A DNA stretch of 64,000 nt from Schistosoma haematobium (taxonomy: Eukaryota; Platyhelminthes; Trematoda; Strigeidida; Schistosomatidae): the NCBI RefSeq assembly GCF_000699445.3, contig NC_067195.1, positions 11,026,287 to 11,090,286 of the forward strand. Reading direction: 5' to 3'. The position numbers were made by a program, and so were the translations under genes. The notes under the pieces are model-generated. The model saw only the letters and a list, made by a program, of their open reading frames with translations. It was not told the origin of the DNA and searched no databases. Of this stretch, positions 45,201 to 57,568 are shown in pieces; within the stretch, counting starts at the first letter, position 1, and every line of letters starts with the position of its first letter.

Positions 45201-48200
45201 TGCTAAGGAGACCCACGATAGAACGAAACGCCCGTCCAGTGCACCCAGGTTTTCAATGCTGGTCTAAAATCAATCGGTTCATGATCTCAATCAAAAACAT
45301 AATAATCTCCACAACCCTATACTGATAGTATGTATAACTTTGAACAACACGACACTGAAATTTTCGCAGCTGCCATTAACTCATAATCGTTAAACAAATT
45401 ACTGGCTATCTGGATTCAGTAGCTAAGTAAAAAACGAGTACAGGGTTTAAGTCACATTGTGAACATTAACACTCGTATATACGTCCACTTGTCCAATGAA
45501 CGAAACGCGTACCTTGGATTTCATCCCGAGGTACAATTCAAATATACACTAGATCTTCCAAAAAAAACCCATCAAATTCAAGGAACCACTGAAAATACAT
45601 AAATGTCAATAAAGACCGATCAAAATTCAGTCCTGAATATCAACAATAAAATAATACAAACTCATAAATAAAAATATACAGGTTCATGTAACAGGTTACT
45701 AACTGAAATTATTATTTGAAGGTTAGAAAGTAGGGTAGGTAGAGTATTTCAATTGTGAATCAAACCCCTAAACTATTAATCACTGGACGAACACCGAGAG
45801 CTTCCTTTCTTCTAGACAAACTATCACATACCCTGGAGGTTTGAACATCCAAATCGTCTTTGATGTGAGAATCAAAGTTATTGACTGAGGTAACTGACTC
45901 AAATTTGGCACTACCTAAACCAGAATTAGTTCGAATTGTACTTCCAAATCTCCGGGAACTGGATGGTTCCCCATTTGTTATTTCAGGCTTTTTATCAACT
46001 TCTGACGATAAAAACCACTGTGACATTGATAAAACCGTTGGAGAACAAGACGGTTTATTTGTTTTTTGTCCTTTGTTCCAGTTAGGAGTGGCTTTGTCAA
46101 TTAAAAATGTTAAGCGTTTCCGAAGATCCGTTGCTTCTTTCTCTAGCTTACGACGTTCGTGTAGAAATTGGATTTCATGTCGTTGGAAATTTGACTGAAC
46201 TTTACGAAGCTATAAACAAAGAAGTAACAGGCAACTTACTGGAATTCAATATAATCTTAGGAATATCTAGAGGAAATCACAAAAGTATTTATATCAATCG
46301 TTGTTGTCAATATATATAATCCGCCTGTAGCTCTTCTAGAGTTACTGCCGGTCCCAAGCCCGGGTAAAGAAGAGTTGGGAATGGGGTCGGCAATCTCATC
46401 CCGTAGAAAACAATTTTACTAAAAACACTAACCAGATCAAACAAATTAAGCCATTTAAACTCAAACATGGAAGTTGAAGAATTATGACGCCTTATTATGA
46501 AAGCCGAGATTTTTCGGAAGTCACGAGGCTGATGGCTCTTCTAACAACCAGAGCTACAATTTATATAGGTATGGAAAATGTGGGAGACCGGAAGGACCAG
46601 TCAAATAGCTACCGAAATGAGGCGATACAACTTGGCGGTGTTCGGAATCAGCAAAACCCATTAGACCCAAGCTGGTCAGAAAAAGATAGATGCGAGAGAG
46701 ATGCTGCTATACTCTGATCACGAAGAAGAAAATGCTTTGCACGCACGAGTTGCACTGATGCTATTAAAAGCAAGAAAAGCACTTTTTAGGCGAGAATTTC
46801 GTGAATTCAGTGTTATACACACCGATTATAGTAACGACGACGATAAAGATCAGTTCTATGAGAGGCTGCAACCAATCATAGCGAAGTGCTCAGGACAGGG
46901 AGAGAGAAACGAGAATGGCGAGGAATTCGCCAATTTATGGACATTCAACAAAATGGTTGTAGGTGGCACAATATTCCCCCACAAACACATGCACGAAGCT
47001 ACATGGGTTCCTCCGGATCATCTAACGGAGAACCAAATAGATCACATTTGCATCAACCAAAAATTCAGAAGGACAATAGAAGACGTGAGAATCAGGAGAA
47101 CAGCTGACATAGCCTCAGATCACCACCTGGTGGTTGCCAAGATGAAAATGAAGCTAAAGAAGCGATGGACAACTGGACAAACAGCAGTACAAAGACTCAA
47201 TACAGCTTTCCTTCGATATGCTGACAAACTCAATGAATTTAAGATAACTCTCTATAACAGGTTCCAAGCCTTACAAGATCTACTGAAAGAAGAAACTACT
47301 ATGGAGGACAACTGGAAAGGGATCAAACAAACACTAACTTCAGTGTCAGAAGTAACAAGAAACATCATCATAAGGAATGGATCTCTGTCAAAAAACCCTG
47401 CACAAGATTCGAGATAGGAAGAACAAGAGGATAGTGATTAACAACAGCCGAAAAAGAGAAAAGAAAGTCGAGACACAAACTGAATACATTGAAGCAAACA
47501 AGCAACAGCATTAGAGCTGACAAGCAGAAATACATGGAAGCCTTAGCAGTGACAGTAAAAAAAGCTGCAAATGAAGGAAATATGAAACAACCATATAACA
47601 TAACGAAGAAATTAGCAGGGGAATATGGTAAATCAGAGACACCGTTTAAGGACAAAGAAGGTAAGTCAATCATGAGATTCAAGAACAAAGAAACAAATGG
47701 GCAGAATACTTTGAGGAACTCGTAAATGGACCAACCACACTGAATCCACCAGACATAGAAGCAGCACCTGCAGACCTTCAGGATGGCCATGCGACAAATC
47801 AAGAGCTGGAAAGAAGACGTGGAAGTAACTGCAAACATGATTCACGTTCTATTCAGAAAGATTTGGGAAGAGGAACAGGTTCAGAGAGATTGGAAAGAAG
47901 AATACCTCATCGAGATATCAAAGAAAGATCTCAGAAAACGTGAAAACTACAGAGGCATCACACTACTATCGGTACCAGCAAAAGCTTTCAACAGAGTTGT
48001 TGAACCGGATGACGGATTCAGTAGACGCCCAACCTCGAGATCAACAGACTGGATGCTGTAAGGATAAGTCATACACAGACCAAATTGCGACACTACGGAT
48101 CATCGTTGAACAATCAATTGAATGGAACTCGTCACTATACATCAACTTCCTTGACTATGAGAAAGTATCTAACTGTATACATGGGAGGACCCTATAGGAC

Positions 48201-49231
48201 CTTCTTTAACACCATGGTATACCTGAAAACATTTTCAACATCATAGGGAATTCATACGACCGACTACAGTACGAAGTCATGAGAGCAGGACAGCAGATGC
48301 ATTTCAAATGAGGACCGGAGCCAGACAAGGTTGTTGAATCTTCTCCATTCTCTTTCTTCTGGTGATTGACTGGATTATGGAGACTTCAACATCTGACGGG
48401 AAGTGTGAAATACAATGGACAGCTCAGAATCAGCTAGACCACTTGAACTACGCAGACGACCTGGCTTTTCTATCTCATACACACGAAGAAATGCAGGTAA
48501 AGACAACTAGTGTAACAGCAGCCACTACATCTGTAGACCTCAACAGACACAAGGGAAAAAGCAAGATACTAAAATGAAACAGAGAAAACCAGCCCAATAA
48601 CACTTGATGGAGACGCTCTGAAGGATGTGGATACTTCCACATATCTGTGAAGCATCATCAATCAACAAGGAGGATCAGATGCAGACGTAAAGACGAGGAT
48701 TTTCAAAGCAACGACCGCGTTCCTACGACTGAAGAACATATAGAACTCAAAACAACCGTCAACCAACATCACAGTCAGAATCTCCAATACGAACGTCAAG
48801 ACAGTTCTACTGTACGGAGCTGAAACTTGGAGAACTAATACAACCATCATCAAGAAGGTACAATTATTTACAAATAGTTGTCTACGCAAGATACTCAACA
48901 TCCATTGGCCAGATACCATCAGCAACAGCCTACTGTGGGAGAGAACAAATAAGCTTCCAGCTGAAGAGGAAGTTAGGAAAAGACGATGGAAATGGATAGG
49001 ACATACATTGGAGAAATCATCACACTGCATCACAAGGCAAGTGCCTACTTCGAATCCTGAAGGGGAGCGGAAAAGAAGAAAGCCAGAGAACACACTGTGG
49101 TGAGAATTGGAGGCAGACATGAAAAGGGTGGATAGCAACTGTAAACAACTGGGAAGGATTGCCCAGGACAGAGTGGGATGGAGAATGCTGGTGGGTGGCC
49201 TATGCTTCTCCGTGAGGGGTAACAGGCGTGA

Positions 49232-49293
<62 letters not shown>

Positions 49294-52200
49294 CACTTCC
49301 GTATGCCGGAGGCGAGAGGATTATCTCTCCCTCTCGAAATGCTCTCGCACGGCCACGCGTATACAGCCATTGTCAGGGAAACCCTACTCACAGCATTCTC
49401 GCAACAGGGGTGTTGTTTACGAAATTGAGAGGACGAAAAGCGAATGTCCGTCGCTTTAACCAGGTTGGTGGATACGGAGGGTCCACCTAGGGGAGTTGGA
49501 AAACCCCGGTCCCAAACCAATGGTGCATATGAGCTCCAGGATCCTGAAGGGAAAAATGGCGTGTGAACCAATTGTTGGTCACCGACTACCATGGGACTGC
49601 ATCTCCTGATGTTGCTCAACTGTCTTGTGGACCAGACCTTTAGGTCGAAGGCCCCGAGTATTGGCCCCCTAGGAAGACTACCTGCTTCAGTCTGGGCGCC
49701 CGTGCAATATCACAGATCACACACAAACCAAGTGACTTGTGTAGCGCATATGGAATCGGTGCTCCTTTATATACCAATATTTATATGTTCAAATAATAAT
49801 AACTTTCGTATCCTTCAATATATTATTAACCAGTCATAAATTTCGGGACTGTTTGTTACTACCAACTTACTGAAATTCCTTTAATAATAAAACCATGTTA
49901 CAAGGTGGCCGATGGAGAATTTATCATTCTAATTAACGACAAATGATGGTTCTTTACTACGGATGTTCGGTCATCATACTGATAAAAAAAAATCCGATTC
50001 GACGAAAATCATGCCGTACGTATACAAATTTTTTTTCTGATTCAATATTCATTACTTAAATTTCCTTTGTTTTTCTTTGAACTGTAAACTTGTCAGGTTT
50101 GCCAAACAAATATGAACAGTTAAATTTAAGCTCCTTTTGGTTATGCTTGAATCAGACTATAAAAAACATCCTGTTACTGGTTTTTCCAACTAAATAAAAT
50201 TGGCTATGAAAACCATTTATCCACTAGATGACCCTGTAAGTTGATGTTTCGTTTAATTTCCTTAGGGTTCGACTCAAACTACTGAATGATTTCTTAGTTA
50301 AACACTAATAGTAAACAAAAGATTTAAAGATAAAGGATGTTTCTATTACTGAACAAAGCGGAAACAGTTAGTCAGTCAGCTACAACGTAGGACCAGGCAC
50401 ATATGTGCATCGGTCCAGGTTGCCATACCGCATCAGCACAACAAGATGCACACTGGATTCATAGAAGTGGTTAGGTCAAAGGTGGTAATATATAAGAGAA
50501 AGTTTGCATATAGAGATATAGTACAAGAAGAAAGAATTGGTTCGTAGAAAGAAAGATATGAAGTGACTTTAATCTCTTAGTTTAAGGGAAGACAGGGAGT
50601 GTATACACCGACGCCATTGTGATCGATTCTGAGCCATGTCACTAAGAGTCTCCAACCATTGGTTACGAAAGTCACGCGGACCCCAACCAAGTAGTCTGCA
50701 TCTACCAACATGGCTCAGACTAGAAGTTAGTGACTTCAAGCACTGATGCCACGTTTTGGTTTGGCCGCCCCTAACTTTCTTCCAACCATCTCCAATACCG
50801 GATAGCATTGCACGTCGTGGTAATCGGTATTCAGGCATACGTAACACGTGGCCCAACCACCTCAGTCGATGAAGATTCATAACCTCATCAACTGATTTAC
50901 CATCATTCCCTAATACCCTGCGTCTAACCTCACTATTACTTACCCGGTGATCCCAGCAGACGCCAGCAATATTTCTAAGGCATCTGTGGTCAAATACTAA
51001 CAGCTTACGAGTGTCTTCTACTCTTAATGGCCATGTTTCGCTGCCGTAAATTAAAACAGAACGGACTGCCGCGCACTATACTCGTCCTTTTATTGATAGA
51101 TGGATATCTCGCCTTCGCGATAGGTGGCGCAAGTTGGCAAAAGCCAAACGAGCATTTCAAGTCCGTGCTGAGGTTTCGTCAGACACCAACCCATTAGGGC
51201 TGATCAGACTTCCAAGATAAGTGAAGTTGTCAACGCGTTCCACTACTTCACTCCCTATCCTTAGTTCAGGTGTTAACGCAGACCAGTCCTGAAGCAACAA
51301 CTTGCATTTCGAGGGAGAGAAGCGCATTCCAAACATTCTGGCATTGTTGCTGAGTGCTACCAGAAGACTCTGCATTTTGTAAGCGTCTTCACCAAACAGG
51401 ACTATGTCATCTGCGTATTCTAAGTCGATAAGTGGACCTCCTGGTAGGAGATCAATACCCGAGAACTCAGTCGACGAGAAAGTTATCTCCATCAGTAGAT
51501 CTATGATGAAGTTAAACAAAAATGGAGAAAGTGGACAGTCTTGACGGACATCACTTGAGGTTGCAAAATCAGATGGCAGTTCGCCATAAGCTCTGACTCG
51601 ACTAGTAGTGTTCGAGTAAAGAGCCTTTACAAGGTTTATGTACTTCTGGGGTACGCCTTTCAATGACAGACACTGCCACAGAATCTCGCGGTCTACCGAG
51701 TCAAATGCTGCTTTTACGTCAAGGAAGACCACCATTGTCGGACGCCGATAAGTATGCCTGTGTTCTAGAATCTGACGAATGGTGAATATGTGGTCGATGC
51801 AGCCACGACCAGTTCTGAAGCCAGCTTGATTCTCTCGTGTTTGTAGTTCACGAGTCTTAGTTAGGCGTCTGATAATTATCGAGGCTAGTATTTTAGATAT
51901 TATATTAGTTAAACTAATCCCTCTGTGGTTGTCACAGGATGATTTTGACCCTTTCTTATATATTGGGACGATAAGTGATTGTGACCAGTTAGATGGAATA
52001 ACGTCTAACTCCCAGATTTTAGCTAAAATATTAGTCAACCTAATCGCTAAAATTGGACCACCATCCTTAAAGACCTCTGGAGCCAATCCATCTGGACCAG
52101 CTGCCCTTCCTCGTTTCAGATTAACTATAGCCTTTTGAACTTATGCTAGAGTTGGGGGACCTACTTCAATGTTCCATTCACACTGTCTGGGAATGGAGGG

Positions 52201-55200
52201 TAGTTGTAGAGTAGCTGAAGGCCAGCTGAACTGTTCTCTGAAATGTTCCGCCCATCGTTCTAAACGTCTGGACTGGGAGCAGATGAGAGTATCGTCTTTT
52301 CCGATATAATCTCACTTACACTTGACTTATTAATTCCAGTTTCTTTTATTAGTCTGTAAAGCTGTCTTGTGTTCCCTATAATCGCCGCCTTTTCCATCTC
52401 TTTTGCTTTCATTGCCCACCACTGCTCACGGTCGTTTATTAGACTTTTTCTTAACCTAGATCTGATTTGTTGTCGCTCTTCATCATGTTCGGAACCTGAT
52501 GGGACGAGTTTGCGAGAATCCATCAGTGTGATAGACTTTGAAGAAATCCATTGGTTCTTTGTAACTCTGTGGTTTAAGTCGCTAATAGATGTCACTGCTG
52601 TTTCCACAGCTGCTTGTATGTCTTTCCAAGCAACATCTGGGTCAGCCTCGTCTTCAGAACTACCTAATTGTGAACTCAGTTGTTCTTAGTACCTATTTTT
52701 GGTTTTCTCGTTACTCAACTCAGTTCTAATGGATCTTTTAATGGGGCTTTTTGCGTCCAGTGAGGCGCAAGCAGATGCGTGCCCGTATTAGGGCGTGGTC
52801 GGAGTCCAAGCAGGTACTCCAGAATGAGCGACAATCTTCTACCGACCCTCTCCAACGATGACTGATGGCAATATGGTCTATTCAAGTCCATCGTTGGTTT
52901 GGTGTAGGGGTCGCCATGTTAGACGATGTCTCTCCTTATGCTTAAAATTTGTGTTTGCTAAAAATAAGCGATTGTCTGAGCGCGTTTGCAGCAGACAATC
53001 ACCATTATCTGTTCGCTGTGCCGGAATGCTAAAATATCCACCTAAATGCCTTTCTGTTTGGTTTAAGCTACCTATCTGAGCATTAAAGTCACCCCTACGA
53101 GTACTATGTCTGAGCGTTTAGCTTCCTGAAGAAGTTCGGACAGCTTTCTGTAAAATTCATCTTTCACATCATCTGAGCTGCAGTCAGTGGGAGCGTAGGC
53201 AGAAACGACAAAAAGACAACGACGTGTGTCCCTATCCTTCCGAGTTTTTACGGAGCCGTTTAGCCGAACAGCACATAGACGACTGTTGACGGGGATCCAC
53301 TCTAGCAGTGCTTGTTCCGCCCTCATGCTTAGTGCTATGCCTACACCTGCCAGTCCACGAGAACTGGCCATCGGGTCACCAGATACACGGAGGGTGTATC
53401 TCGTTGGCTCTCCGTTTTGCCGAGGTGAGGTCAAGTGAATGACCACACTGGAATCCTGTATGCGTGTTTCGGAGACACAGCATACATCAATGGAAAGAGA
53501 CTCTAGGGTTTTAGCCAAGGAAGCCTGCTGACCGATTTGACACAGAGTGTGTACGTTGAAAGCTCCAATGTGTAGTTTGGAGCGAGGTTTCAGTAGACCT
53601 GGGACAGAGTTTTGAGCACTAGAATCGTTGGCTATGGTGACACTTGAGGAGGAAGCCGAAGGAGGAAGTTTAGGGTTGAAAGTCGATGTAGGAGGAATAA
53701 TAGGAATTGAAGAGGAAGGTTGATTATGAATACAATGGTCTTGGGTGCTGTTAGAGGTATGAGGGCGGTTATCACTTCCCGGTTGCCCACACCGTGGAGG
53801 GGTTCTTCTGGAGGTACCTGAAAAGGAAATTGGATTAGAGGCGGTCTCAGTGACCTGAGAGCGTGACCGCAGTGCCCAAGGGACAACTGATTGAGGCCGG
53901 TCGCGCACGGCCTTTTTGTGGAAGGTTTTTGACGTGTTAGCTCTGTTCTTCAAAGGGCCTTACCGCCGGAGACGGAAATCCGTGAGGTAAGGTGAGGTGA
54001 GCATTTTTAGGGTCGACCTTTTCTAACCCCACCCCTCCTTGTGGGAAGGCAGCATCGCTGCAGATGCTGGTTGTCCGAGGGAAACACCTTACTGCTGTCA
54101 CACCTCTGTACAGTCAGCAGTACGACTTCGCCTTCGGACCTTGGGTTTGTTGCTTTTAGTCTTACCGCTCTTCAACCGACCTGTCTGACATGGTAGGACC
54201 TTGAGGAACGGTTGTTCCAGCCAGTATAGCTCGGTTGCTTCATCACGATAGGCAAGCCCGACCACCACGTCAAGGTAGCAACAACGGTGAAAAATATGAA
54301 GTCCTAGTGCACTTAGTGGTACAACAGCATACTTAGTTACGAGCTAAACTTCATGTGCGAAAGCTAGCAACACTAATCTGTTCCCAAGTAACAAGAGTAG
54401 CCGCAGAGAAGTAGCTATTTCTAGACAATTTAAATTGAAAATCACCAAACAAAGATTATGTTTAAACTACAAATACATCCAATGTCATGATATTCATTCA
54501 GAACAATTTAAAAATGTAACTACAAGAGAGAATTTTCATCCACAAAAGCTTACTTCATTACATGTAGATTTCAAACGATCATTAAGTAACTTTTTATCAT
54601 TTAAAGCTTGTTTTTCCCTTTCTTTGATTAATTCATTTGATCTTTGTGTTTCTTCCAAATTTTGCTGACATCTTCGATAAAGTTTTTGTACTTGAGTTAA
54701 ATCTGACTGTACACGATGAAAACTAATTACAAAACATAAAAAACAGAACGAAAAAAAGTATGTAAATACAAAATTGGTGCCTTGATTATAAATAATTAAT
54801 TATATTTTTACCCATAAAATCAATGAATGTCATTTGCAGATAACCAGATGTCTATTTTCTTTAATCAAAAGGCGAGTATACAGTAAAGTAGTCTGCTTTG
54901 TATTATTCTATGATAGGGATAAATAGCCAATGATAGTAGAAGACATGAATTTGCTAGCATTCTATAATAAATGTTATAGAAACATTGCTTGTGCATAGTG
55001 GAGCTACAGTGTAAGGCTGATACTAGAGGTACGGTACTGATATGTGTCACACACACTCTATCACCGACTATTCTGGGGTCTGATGCTGAATAGCTGTTAT
55101 AACTGTGAAAATATGCTTCTGATTAGAGGGGTAGCGAATTATTGATCGGACCAAAGACGCGCAAACACACAGAACGACCTAGGGTTCTGATTGGCCCCGC

Positions 55201-57484
55201 TTCCCTGTCTAGTCCAGCCAGTTAAGTCCAGGATGCAAGTCTCAGCCTCGGATATATGAATCATTATATTTCAAACATACTTTGTTTATATACCAGTCAA
55301 GCAGACCACAACGTACCATAAAATAGATAACATTGTACAACAATGGCCAGTAGGAAAATGACACGTTAAACAAATATTAACCAATAAGATGATACCATTT
55401 CATGTCCAAGGATAGCATTAGGCTTAACAGGATAATTTTTGGGATATTTTCCTGAATATCCCAACAATAGCATAATAGCAGATTTGAAAAAAACTAATGG
55501 GTTGTATACCAAGTCATAAAATCAATGTATAAAATAACTAATTATGGATCTGAAACGCGTTGGGAGGCGATAAACTTTGTTTTTGGAAGCCATCAACTGA
55601 CTGCGATCGATAGATCTTCAATGACGTCTTAACATTGATCACAGAAATGAATCCATTTTTTATCTCCCTTTAAAAGTGTTAACACCGCTCATGTTTTTCA
55701 CTAACTGGTTTCATTTATTCTCTGCTTGGTCTCCACTCTTAATGACATTATTATTTCGACTTACTTGCTTGTCATCTTGTTGATTTCTTAGTGTTATGTT
55801 GATAGAAAGTGTGAAAAAAGTCCAGTTTACATTTAGATTAGGTAGTACCACTAATACAATTTTTATAACTGTGATTCACTTTTAGAAATAAATACAGGAT
55901 CATTTGAAAATATCATAACATACAAAGATATTGAATACTTAACAATACATATGTTATGACGTACAAAAAGCATAACCTAAAGTAAATATAATTTTTAAAC
56001 GCAGGCTTATTTAATTTACTATAACAAAGCGAATCTTAAGTTTTAAGGTAAAAAAAATTATGCAGATGAGTTAATTAATGACTTCATAACAGTAACTAGC
56101 TTTATTCCGCTTATCTATTAATGTTTAGTGTTTTAGGTACTTTATTTACTAAGTTTTTTATAACTGAGATGATAAATAAATACAGCGCACATGTATTTGC
56201 TTTCGTTTTACCAGACCTCAACCTTGTAAACGGAATTGTGATAAATTATCCATACAATCCACTGTGAGATACATAACTCTACCATAGTAATCTGAAATTG
56301 ATAATATGCATTTTACTATTGGTGAATTACTAAGAATAGCAACTTCATGTCAACTGAATAACTTGTTGAAGCTGAATGAACTTTCCTCAATTACTCGATG
56401 ACGAAAAACGTTGGTACGTGATTTGTTTCACGCTTCCAAAGAATGGCTCAACTGAATCAATTACTTTACAGGAACAGGTGAAGTCACATGAATTAATTGT
56501 TTGAGACACTAAAAAATCTATAGGTTTGTAGTTGACATTAAGACAATAATATGCCGCAGTCAAATAGTTTAACCTTAACTGTTACATCATCATCCTTAGA
56601 CACCCAAAACTCGAAGATAATAAAGCAGAATCTCCAAGTGACATGAATGAAGATGGCGAACGTACATCTGATTATACAAAAGTTCATGAAATGACTCATT
56701 TTCATTTATTTCTAAAACAAAACATTTGGTACAATAGGGTACTGAAACATATGTAGTGAATGAAAATTTAACGTATTAGATAAAGTGATGAGACCATGTT
56801 ATTGCTTGGATAAAAAACGAGAAAATATTATAATTACATGATGAAGAATTATGCATAAGATAATCTTTACTCCACACCAAGCCCCCAAATGCCCTGGTAT
56901 GGCCGAGAGTGGGGAGAGTCCGCTCTCCCTCTCGAAATACTCTCACACGACCACGCGTATACAGCCTCTGCCAGAGAAGTCCTACTCACTGCCTTCTCGT
57001 GGCTGGGGTGTTGTTGACGGAAATGAGAGGATGAAAAGCGAATGTCCGGCGCTTTAACCGGATCCCAAACCAATGGTGCACAGGGGCTCCAGTATCCTGC
57101 GGGAACAAATGGTGTATGAACCAATCGTTGGTCACCGGCATCCATGGGACAGCATCTCCTTACGATGCTCCACTGCCTTGTGGGTTAGACCTTTAGGTCA
57201 AAGGCTCGGGGTGTGGCCCCCTAAGAAAACCACTTGCTTCAGTTTGGGCACCCGGGCAGTATCACAGCCCACACACAAATATGATGAACTGCCTATAATT
57301 ATGGAAACGACTTTACTTGCTTCTACTAACAATCAAATGATTCAAATGATTATTATTATTATTATTATTATTATCATTATTATTATTATTATTATTATTG
57401 TTATTGTTATTATTATTATTATTGTTATTATTATTATTATTATTGTTATTGTTATTATTATTATTATTGTTATTATTATTATTA

Positions 57485-57568
<84 letters not shown>

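Larger units (their letters stand above)
50361..54290 (-). mobile_element. RTE copy B (family 1), full length
   Basis: 5' end at about 54290 (ACCGTTGTTGCTACCTTGAC), 3' end at about 50361, where the minus strand ends in CTGACTGACTAACTG, a TGAC-type tail shared with the fragments at 61.1 and 63.7 kb. Contains endonuclease, linker, RT and a C-terminal region ([20 protein letters not shown]). Nearly identical to copy A over 3.17 kb and sharing its stops. Lies in SSX2IP intron 3 in the same orientation as the gene. Confidence 0.88.

Noticed and set aside
47368..47838. 156-codon minus-strand frame
   Set aside because: It is antisense to the SR2-like RT linker, which has the recognisable motifs on the plus strand.
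49045..49619. Frames with alternating Ile-Tyr near 49.2 kb (also 26.8-27.1 kb)
   Set aside because: They read through AT microsatellites on either strand.
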